Assembly (NCBI GenBank): GCA_021443235.1
Contig: JABUUJ010000022.1
Coordinates: 42,052-47,058, forward strand
DNA: 5,007 nucleotides
Reading direction: 5' to 3'
Source of the DNA: Muribaculaceae bacterium
Lineage (GTDB): Bacteria; Bacteroidota; Bacteroidia; Bacteroidales; Muribaculaceae
Below the pieces are notes generated by a model. It did no database searches and was not told where the DNA came from. It saw only the letters and a list, made by a program, of their open reading frames with translations. The first letter of the stretch is position 1; each line of letters starts with the position of its first letter. Made by a program: the position numbers and the translations under genes. Of the stretch, positions 1 to 5,007 are shown in pieces.

Positions 1-465
1 ATGCTTGAGCAGATAGGTCGGCACTCGGGAATGAACCTGACGGTGAAAGTGAGCGGCGACCTCAACGTCGACGAGCACCACACCATCGAGGACACCGCGA
101 TAGTGCTGGGCGAGGCGCTGTGGCGTGCGTTGGGCGACAAGCGCGGCATCGACCGCTATGGCTTTGTGCTGCCCATGGACGACTGCCAGTGCACCGTTGC
201 GCTCGACCTTGGCGGCCGCGCGTGGCTGGTGTGGGATGCCGAGTTCAAGCGCGAGAAGATAGGCGACATGCCCACCGAGATGTTTATGCACTTCTTCAAG
301 AGTCTGAGCGACAGTGCGCGCATGAACCTGTATATCAGCGCTCAAGGCACCAACGAGCACCACAAGATCGAGGGCATCTTCAAGGCCCTTGCTCGTTCGC
401 TCAAGCAAGCCATAAGGCGCGACGTGTTCAAGTATGAGCTTCCATCAACCAAAGGCACGCTATGA
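1..465 (+). CDS. hisB: Imidazoleglycerol-phosphate dehydratase, C-terminal part (5'-partial)
   Basis: This is the C-terminal 154 residues of HisB, the cytoplasmic, Mn-dependent enzyme that dehydrates imidazoleglycerol phosphate to imidazoleacetol phosphate in histidine biosynthesis. Both family signatures are present: DEHHTIED at residues 24-31, and GTNEHHKIEGIFK at 116-128, whose paired histidines and glutamates are the metal ligands of the family. The conserved stretch GDKRGIDRYGFVLPMD (45-60) and the C-terminal P-S-T-K-G-T-L ending also fit. The ATG at base 1 is not the start. In the family this methionine lies inside the FFDHM-type motif, so about 40 residues of the dehydratase domain lie upstream. 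Some Bacteroidota carry an N-terminal histidinol-phosphatase domain on HisB, and this window cannot show whether one is present here. The stop codon overlaps the menA start (ATGA, 462-465), which indicates one transcript. It is probably the last his gene of the operon. Confidence 0.96.
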   Translation: MLEQIGRHSGMNLTVKVSGDLNVDEHHTIEDTAIVLGEALWRALGDKRGIDRYGFVLPMDDCQCTVALDLGGRAWLVWDAEFKREKIGDMPTEMFMHFFKSLSDSARMNLYISAQGTNEHHKIEGIFKALARSLKQAIRRDVFKYELPSTKGTL

Positions 466-1382
466 GAAAGGTGAAGATATGGATTGAGTGCGCTCGCCTG
501 CGCACGTTGCCCGTGTCGCTGTCGGGCGTGGTGATAGCCATCGGGCTGGCGCTGTGGCAGCAATCGGCCAGTGTGATACCGTCGTTGCTGTGCGTGGTGT
601 TTGCCCTTCTGGCACAGATAGTTTCGAACATGGCCAATGAGTATTTCGACTACCTGAAAGGTACCGACAAGCCCGGGCGCGTGGGCCCACGACGGGGTGT
701 CACCGAGGGCGACATCCAGCCCACGACGCTGCGCAACGTCACAGCAGCGCTGCTGGTGCTCGACTGCGCTGTGGGACTGTGCCTGCTGCCCTACGGCGGG
801 TGGTGGATGCTTCCCGTGGGCATTTTTATTGCTATTTTCGCGATAGCCTATAGCGCTGGCCCTTATCCACTTAGCTATCACGGATTGGGCGAGGCGGCGG
901 TGTTTGTGTTCTTCGGCATCGTGCCAGTGGTGTTTACCCATTATGTCAATGTGCACACCGTGAGTCCCGGCCTTGAGTTTCATCCGCTGGTGATACTGGC
1001 GTCGATGACGATAGGATTCATGGGGGTTAACGTGTTGCTGGTGAACAACTACCGCGACGTGGATGACGACCGAGAGGCAGGCAAGAAAACGTCGGTGGTG
1101 ATTTTCGGTCGCAAACCTGCTGCTGCAGCCTACCTCATCAACGGATATGTGGCTGTGGCGTTGCTGAGCCCGTTGTGGCTCGGTGCGACGTTGGGCAGCG
1201 ACACCCTACCCTTGTGGACGCTCGCCGCTCCCGTCATTTACTTGATAATGCACACCGTGTCGTGGTACAAACTCTCGACTCGCACCGGCGCGGCGCTTAA
1301 CCCGCTGCTGGGTGGCACAGCACGCAACATGCTGTTATTCACCATTATATTGTTTGCAGCGTTTTTAATGGGTGGCTGGTAA
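462..1382 (+). CDS. menA: 1,4-dihydroxy-2-naphthoate polyprenyltransferase (MenA)
   Basis: An integral membrane prenyltransferase of the UbiA superfamily that attaches a polyprenyl chain to 1,4-dihydroxy-2-naphthoate, giving demethylmenaquinone for the anaerobic respiratory chain. The 306 residues match the usual MenA length. The first Asp-rich site is at residues 55-69 (S-N-M-A-N-E-Y-F-D-Y-L-K-G-T-D), followed by the MenA-like GR-GP-RRGVTEGD segment (72-84). The second site is N-N-Y-R-D-V-D-D-D-R-E-A-G-K-K-T at 195-210. These two sites bind Mg-diphosphate in the family. Hydrophobic spans at about 15-35, 38-56, 92-110, 114-131, 143-161, 174-194, 222-243, 249-267 and 288-303 fit the eight to nine helices expected. 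In site 1 the usual N-D-x-x-D has Glu60 for the first Asp, a conservative change. The start is fixed by the ATGA overlap with hisB and by the conserved distance to site 1. No clear Shine-Dalgarno precedes it, so coupled translation is likely. Other UbiA members such as UbiA or heme O synthase fit less well because of the RRGVTEGD segment. Confidence 0.95.
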   Translation: MRKVKIWIECARLRTLPVSLSGVVIAIGLALWQQSASVIPSLLCVVFALLAQIVSNMANEYFDYLKGTDKPGRVGPRRGVTEGDIQPTTLRNVTAALLVLDCAVGLCLLPYGGWWMLPVGIFIAIFAIAYSAGPYPLSYHGLGEAAVFVFFGIVPVVFTHYVNVHTVSPGLEFHPLVILASMTIGFMGVNVLLVNNYRDVDDDREAGKKTSVVIFGRKPAAAAYLINGYVAVALLSPLWLGATLGSDTLPLWTLAAPVIYLIMHTVSWYKLSTRTGAALNPLLGGTARNMLLFTIILFAAFLMGGW

Positions 1383-1399
1383 GCGCGAGGTATTATACG

Positions 1400-1446
1400 A
1401 AAAACGCGGGGCGGTGTCGTTGAGTTGACACCGCCCCGCCGATTTT
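1400..1446. terminator. Bidirectional intrinsic terminator between convergent units
   Basis: The arms gcggggcggtgtc (1406-1418) and gacaccgccccgc (1427-1439) are perfect 13-bp reverse complements, separated by an 8-base loop. On the minus strand the stem is followed, after one base, by a run of five T (complement of 1400-1404), a strong intrinsic terminator for the gene ending at 1464. On the plus strand it is followed by CGATTTT, a weaker T run that would serve hisB-menA. The hairpin lies nearly midway, 23 bases after the menA stop and 24 bases after the other stop, as expected for one terminator shared by two converging units. Confidence 0.92.
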
Positions 1447-1463
1447 ATGGGAGTGAGAATTGA

Positions 1464-3569
1464 TTAGTTGCTCACGTAGAGGAACTTGAATTGCCTGAGG
1501 ACGTCGCACTTGCTCACGACTGGGATGAGCGAGTTGGGATTCTTGGTGGCAAACTGCTTGAGAGCCACCATAGCCTTGAACTTGCGCGACTGCTTGTTGT
1601 ATTTATAAATCAAGTTGTAGTTAGAGTCATACTCGGCAACAATCATTTCCTCGCCGTAGGGCAGCCAAGCGTTGGCATAGAGATAGAGTTGCATGTCCTT
1701 ATTAGAGATGCCCTGCTGTGCGAGCGCGGTCTCATACCAGTGAGCGGCCTCGCCGAGGAAGTCGGCCTCCTCCTTGTAGCACATCTCGTCGTTGACCGAG
1801 TTGCCATAACGTGACAAATACCAGCAATTGCCGCGGAACGAAGCCTGCAAGTAGAAGCCAGCTATCTTATAGGCCGCCATAGCCTTCTCGGCTCCCGTGG
1901 TGGCCTTTTGGAACTCGGCCTTGGCGGCAATCATGTCGCGGCAGAACTCAAGTTTCTGGTTGTTCTTGAGGCTGATGACGCCATCTCGGTATTCGTATTG
2001 GGGCACCAAGCACGGCTGAAACTTGTAGTTGCGCGCGGCAACGTAGGAAGCGATGGGTTGCGAGTTGAGGAACGACATCGACACCTTCTGGAGGTAAGGA
2101 ATAGCCTCCTGGAAGCGACCCTCGCGAATCATCTTGGTACCCACGAGGTCGTTGAAGTAGTTGGGTTCAATCTTAGTGTTCTCGCTCAGCCAATTCTCGA
2201 AGGGAGTCATCTTAGAGCCGAGCCGATTGTTGAAGTCGATAGTCTCCTGAGCTGTGAGGTTGTCGAGCAGGTTTTTCCAGTCGGGTGAGAAGCCCTCGTA
2301 GTCGCCCAGGTCGTGACGTTCCATCCACGTCATGATAAGAGAGCGCATGTTGGTGTCGCCCGCCTGTGTAAGCGCCGGGTCGAGTGTGTCGTAAACGATA
2401 TTCTGCAGCACCTCGCTATAGTGGTTTTGGATTGGTGCATACTCGCCCGTGCTGCTGGGGGCGTCGTTGCGCTCGGCCTGCAGGAGCCACTTGAGCTCGG
2501 TGAAGAGGAAGTCGTAGAGTTGCTTTCCGGGCTTTGTGCTCTCGCAAGTTGCCACAAGTCGACAAGTGCGAGCGTTGTCGCGCATGCGGTCGGTTCCCTT
2601 CATGGTCATGGCCTGCGTGAGCTGACTGATGCCCTGCTGGCTGTTGCCAATAGAGTGGTTGAGGTAGCCCATGGCGCTTTGCCACAGAGCCGGGCAATCG
2701 GTCTTGCCATCCTTGAGCACCTTCTGTGCCAGAGCGATGAACCCCTTGATTTCGTTGTCGGTCTCGGGACAAGACGAAGCATACAGGTTGGCAGAGTAGC
2801 GTGTGTCGCTGGCATTGTTGACAAAGTCCTGCACGAGGAAGATGAGCGAAGGCGACTTGGGGTCGCGGGCATATTCCCTCTTGATGCCCTCGAGGTTGCG
2901 CTCGTCGCGCTTGAGCCACATGATGCTCGCCATGTCGCCCAGCTCGTAGTAGATGTTCGACGCCTCATCGATGTTGCCGCTGTTGACGAGCGCTCCGGCA
3001 TAGATGTCGCGCATCATGTCCTTGTAGACGCTTGGCGCGAGTTTATCCTTCACATTGTTCCAGTAGGCGAGGTTTTTCTTGTGCTCACCGAGCACCATCT
3101 GGCAACGCATCACCAGCAGGTGGTACTGTGGGGCGAGCCTTGTGCCGCTGTAGTCACGCGCCCGTATGGCAACCATTTTTAGAGTGCGGTTGCGATGCGC
3201 GGTCTCTTCCTCAGAGGGATAGTCCCACGACATGCTTATATTGTAGCAGATGTTGAGGTACTGGGTGAGTTGACGCAGGTAGTTGAGCATCTCGGTGTCT
3301 TTTTTCTCCCTTGCGGCCCTGATAACGCTGTTGTCTGATTCGTCGAAGTTGTCTTCCACATAGCTGAGAGCGTCGATGTCGCTGGGCTGGGCCTTGATCA
3401 ACGGTGAATAGTCGAGCCAGAAAGCCTTCATGCGAGGATAGAACGTATTTTCAACTGTGTTGCGGTGATAGGCGCTGAACACATAGTAGTGCGGCCTAAC
3501 CCAGGGGCCACACGCAAGAGCAGAAAGGCCGATGAAGGCCAGTAAACTAACGGTTAAAAACTTTCTCAT
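1464..3569 (-). CDS. Exported TPR-like helical protein with lipoprotein-type signal, function unknown
   Basis: A 701-residue protein of unknown function. Residues 1-19 form a signal peptide (M-R-K, then a hydrophobic core) and Cys20 follows S-A-L-A, which satisfies a permissive lipobox, so membrane anchoring is likely but the box is not the classic L-A-G-C type. After Cys20 comes G-P-W and then an aromatic-rich stretch (Y28, Y29, F31, Y34). There is no acidic run just after the cysteine as in known Bacteroidota surface-export signals, so a periplasm-facing position is plausible. The rest is mostly helical, with TPR-like pieces at about 186-212 (A-L-V-N-S-G-N-I-D-E-A pattern), 295-321, 471-497 (R-E-G-R-F-Q-E-A-I pattern) and 602-619. 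These point to a protein-binding scaffold. It contains 12 cysteines. No catalytic motif is recognised. It resembles, from memory, large Bacteroidales hypothetical proteins beginning C-G-P-W. The start is secure: the next Met (47) would lose the signal peptide. It overlaps the upstream lipoprotein gene by 23 bases, so coupled expression is expected. Confidence 0.88.
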   Translation of the reverse strand: MRKFLTVSLLAFIGLSALACGPWVRPHYYVFSAYHRNTVENTFYPRMKAFWLDYSPLIKAQPSDIDALSYVEDNFDESDNSVIRAAREKKDTEMLNYLRQLTQYLNICYNISMSWDYPSEEETAHRNRTLKMVAIRARDYSGTRLAPQYHLLVMRCQMVLGEHKKNLAYWNNVKDKLAPSVYKDMMRDIYAGALVNSGNIDEASNIYYELGDMASIMWLKRDERNLEGIKREYARDPKSPSLIFLVQDFVNNASDTRYSANLYASSCPETDNEIKGFIALAQKVLKDGKTDCPALWQSAMGYLNHSIGNSQQGISQLTQAMTMKGTDRMRDNARTCRLVATCESTKPGKQLYDFLFTELKWLLQAERNDAPSSTGEYAPIQNHYSEVLQNIVYDTLDPALTQAGDTNMRSLIMTWMERHDLGDYEGFSPDWKNLLDNLTAQETIDFNNRLGSKMTPFENWLSENTKIEPNYFNDLVGTKMIREGRFQEAIPYLQKVSMSFLNSQPIASYVAARNYKFQPCLVPQYEYRDGVISLKNNQKLEFCRDMIAAKAEFQKATTGAEKAMAAYKIAGFYLQASFRGNCWYLSRYGNSVNDEMCYKEEADFLGEAAHWYETALAQQGISNKDMQLYLYANAWLPYGEEMIVAEYDSNYNLIYKYNKQSRKFKAMVALKQFATKNPNSLIPVVSKCDVLRQFKFLYVSN

Positions 3570-4575
3570 AGAATTGCGTATTATAATTATTAATGTTTTT
3601 GGTGTCGAGACTGTAGATGATTGCCTGCTTGTTGATGCCCGGGCGCTCCTTCTCGGTGGCGCTGATGATGTCGAGAATTTGGGAGTCGGTGGGCATGACG
3701 GTGATGACGCTGTCGCCCAGCAGCACGCGTGTGAGGTCGGATCCGTCGCTGTTGGGCTCAGGCAGACTGCGGTTGGCTACCACGACGATGTGTCCCGGCG
3801 CCACCTCGCGATAGAGAGAGGTGTCGGCGAGATTAACGTCATAGAGAATAGCCTTGAACTGATTGCCAGTTTTCAGCAAATTCCATTTGTAGGCAGGCCA
3901 TGCGGCGCACAGCGGCAGCGAGTAATTCCGCAGGTTTTTGAGGTAGGGATACACGTCGCGGTAGTCGAGGATCGGATTGTGGCCGTTGGTGGCGTCAATG
4001 GCTCCGGTGTTGTACATCATGAGCACGCCGTAGTCGACTGGCGGCGCTTTCATGATGAGTTGGTGGAGTCGAATGGTTGCCGAGAGACGCATGCCGAGTG
4101 GTGTGAGCAGCTGGCGCACCTCGTTAAGGAAGTTGAAGTAACGCTCTTGCGAGTTCTTGGTCCAGTCGCAGTCGATTTGAATTTCCTTGACATTGTTGAT
4201 GTTGTGGACCTTGTTCATTTTGAGGATGCGGTTGACGAGTTTCTGCGCCACGCCGTTGAGGTCGGCATTAAGGCAGTTTTCCACGATAAACACCGTCGGT
4301 ATAATCTCTATGTCCTGAGGCACAGGCTGGTTAAAGCTGATGGTGGCATTAGGCATGACATTTCCTCGCAAAAGCGCGACATCGAAATAGCGCATGTAGA
4401 TGCGCCCCACATGGTGCTGTGCGAGGAACTGCTGCTCGGCGCTGTCGAGGCTGAAGACCGTGCGCCAGTAGTAAACGCTGGGCTTGGGGTCCTGAACGTC
4501 GGCGCCGCCTCGCGAGCAGCTCGACATGAGTGCGGCAAGCAAAAGAACTATGTAGGTAATGCGTTTCATCAACAT
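3547..4575 (-). CDS. Lipoprotein with probable TIM-barrel-like domain, function unknown
   Basis: A 342-residue predicted lipoprotein. The signal peptide runs from residue 1 to 19 and ends in L-M-S-S with lipid-bearing Cys20. It is followed by a short polar linker (21-32). The mature part begins with Y35-Y36-W37 and has alternating strands and helices: V56-G-R-I-Y-M-R-Y-F-D-V (56-66), I90-I-I-P-T-V-F-I-V (90-98), E131-I-Q-I-D-C-D-W (131-138), L164-S-A-T-I-R-L (164-170), G183-V-L-M-M-Y-N-T-G (183-191) and L220-P-L-C-A-A-W-P (220-227). Strand ends carrying Asp, Arg, Tyr and Trp in this order suggest a glycoside-hydrolase-like (beta/alpha)8 barrel; this is inference from the pattern. The I-Q-I-D-C-D-W strand recalls GH18-like barrels but lacks the catalytic Glu of D-x-x-D-x-D-x-E. 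Met3 (codon 4567-4569) is an equally plausible start. It lies 42 bases after the aminotransferase gene and overlaps the next gene by 23 bases. The partner suggests an envelope role; no substrate can be named. Confidence 0.87.
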   Translation of the reverse strand: MLMKRITYIVLLLAALMSSCSRGGADVQDPKPSVYYWRTVFSLDSAEQQFLAQHHVGRIYMRYFDVALLRGNVMPNATISFNQPVPQDIEIIPTVFIVENCLNADLNGVAQKLVNRILKMNKVHNINNVKEIQIDCDWTKNSQERYFNFLNEVRQLLTPLGMRLSATIRLHQLIMKAPPVDYGVLMMYNTGAIDATNGHNPILDYRDVYPYLKNLRNYSLPLCAAWPAYKWNLLKTGNQFKAILYDVNLADTSLYREVAPGHIVVVANRSLPEPNSDGSDLTRVLLGDSVITVMPTDSQILDIISATEKERPGINKQAIIYSLDTKNINNYNTQFYEKVFNR

Positions 4576-4617
4576 TATGTATTCTTAACGTAGGTGCCTG
4601 GCTTTAAGCCGATAGAA

Positions 4618-5007
4618 TCACTTGAGGAGTGCGAGTGTTGCCTTGATGCGCGCAGCGGCCTCGATGAGGTTCTCGTCGCTGGTAGCATAGCTCAGACGCA
4701 GGTATCCCGGACAGCTGAAGGCGTCGCCCGAGACGGTAGCCACGTGGCCCTCAAGCAGGAGGAACATGGCAAGGTCGTTGTCGTTGTTGATGACCGTGTC
4801 GCCATAGCGTTTGCCAAAGAACGACGACACCTCGGGGAAGACGTAGAATGCTCCGTCGGGCACATTAACCTGAAGGCCAGGAATCTGCTTGAGCAGGGAC
4901 ACGATGAGGTCGCGGCGACGCATGAATGCCTGTCGCATCTGCTCGACGCAGTCCTGAGGACCTGTATAGGCGGCCTCGGCGGCCTTTTGCGCGATTGACG
5001 ATGCGCC
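4618..5007 (-). CDS. Class I aminotransferase, aspartate aminotransferase type, C-terminal part (5'-partial)
   Basis: The visible 129 residues are the C-terminal end of a PLP-dependent fold type I aminotransferase, most like the bacterial aspartate aminotransferases that move an amino group between aspartate and 2-oxoglutarate in the cytoplasm. The reading frame is open to the window edge, starting G-A-S-S-I-A-Q-K-A-A; the frame continues beyond base 4938, where the first internal Met lies. Matching features are V-P-D-G-A-F-Y-V-F-P (fragment residues 49-58), G-H-V-A-T-V-S-G-D-A-F (87-97), and R-L-S-Y-A-T-S-D-E (104-112), whose Arg is the one that binds the substrate alpha-carboxylate in this family. 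The active-site lysine lies outside the window. Specificity cannot be settled from this end: aspartate is most likely, but a broader aromatic or methionine aminotransferase is possible. It is the first visible gene of a minus-strand unit with the two lipoprotein-type genes. No terminator or convincing promoter is seen in the 42-base gap that follows it, so read-through is likely. Confidence 0.92.
   Translation of the reverse strand, partial: GASSIAQKAAEAAYTGPQDCVEQMRQAFMRRRDLIVSLLKQIPGLQVNVPDGAFYVFPEVSSFFGKRYGDTVINNDNDLAMFLLLEGHVATVSGDAFSCPGYLRLSYATSDENLIEAAARIKATLALLK

Noticed and set aside
1..3. ATG at base 1 as the start of hisB
   Set aside because: Aligning from memory with known HisB, this Met is the internal one of the D-H-M motif; the gene starts upstream of the window.
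342..983. 213-residue minus-strand open frame across the hisB-menA junction
   Set aside because: Translation is His/Arg/Gln-rich without domain features; it lies opposite two well identified genes.
2313..3182. 289-residue plus-strand open frame opposite the TPR-like gene (with a further one at 1908-2288)
   Set aside because: Val/Leu/His/Glu-rich shadow translation without signal peptide or motif; the minus-strand gene explains the region.
1464..3569. SusD-like nutrient-binding lipoprotein assignment for the 701-residue protein
   Set aside because: Helical repeats and length are only superficially similar; no SusC-type transporter is adjacent and the typical SusD N-terminal and C-terminal motifs are not seen.
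3547..4575. Active GH18 chitinase or endoglycosidase assignment for the lipoprotein
   Set aside because: The D-x-x-D-x-D-x-E motif is incomplete and lacks its Glu, so only a barrel-like fold is proposed, not an activity.
3532..4593. 353-residue plus-strand open frame covering the whole lipoprotein gene in antisense
   Set aside because: Its translation is low-complexity, rich in Val, His, Asp and Glu, with no recognisable domain, whereas the opposite strand gives a clear lipoprotein. It is a by-product of GC-rich codon use.
4600..4610. Small inverted repeat ggctttaagcc between the aminotransferase and lipoprotein genes
   Set aside because: Only a 4-bp stem with a 3-base loop and no T run on the transcribed strand; too weak for a terminator.

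Overview
The window looks like chromosomal DNA from the order Bacteroidales. The grounds are two exported lipoproteins of a style familiar from Bacteroides, Prevotella and Muribaculaceae, an HisB and a MenA whose motifs fit that group, A-rich rather than strong Shine-Dalgarno leaders, and a fairly GC-rich coding style. That GC-richness opens long spurious antisense frames. The family or genus cannot be fixed from this sequence alone. No mobile element, tRNA, rRNA, CRISPR array or phage gene was seen.

Left part, plus strand (1-1382): the C-terminal part of hisB (imidazoleglycerol-phosphate dehydratase, histidine biosynthesis) overlaps by 4 bases (ATGA) with menA (1,4-dihydroxy-2-naphthoate polyprenyltransferase, menaquinone biosynthesis). 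The two are almost certainly co-transcribed and translationally coupled, although their pathways are unrelated.

Centre (1383-1463): a short convergent intergenic region with a perfect 13-bp GC-rich hairpin flanked by A and T runs. It is a bidirectional terminator serving both converging units.

Right part, minus strand (5007 down to 1464): the unit starts outside the window with a class I aminotransferase of the aspartate aminotransferase type, of which only the C-terminal 129 residues are visible. After 42 bases comes a 342-residue lipoprotein with a probable TIM-barrel-like fold. It is followed, with a 23-base overlap, by a 701-residue helical, TPR-like protein with a lipoprotein-type signal peptide. 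These two uncharacterised exported proteins are tightly coupled and probably work together at the cell envelope. They are the only part of the window with a claim to undescribed biology; everything else is ordinary core metabolism. All gene-length space is accounted for, and no stretch over 300 bases lacks a gene.
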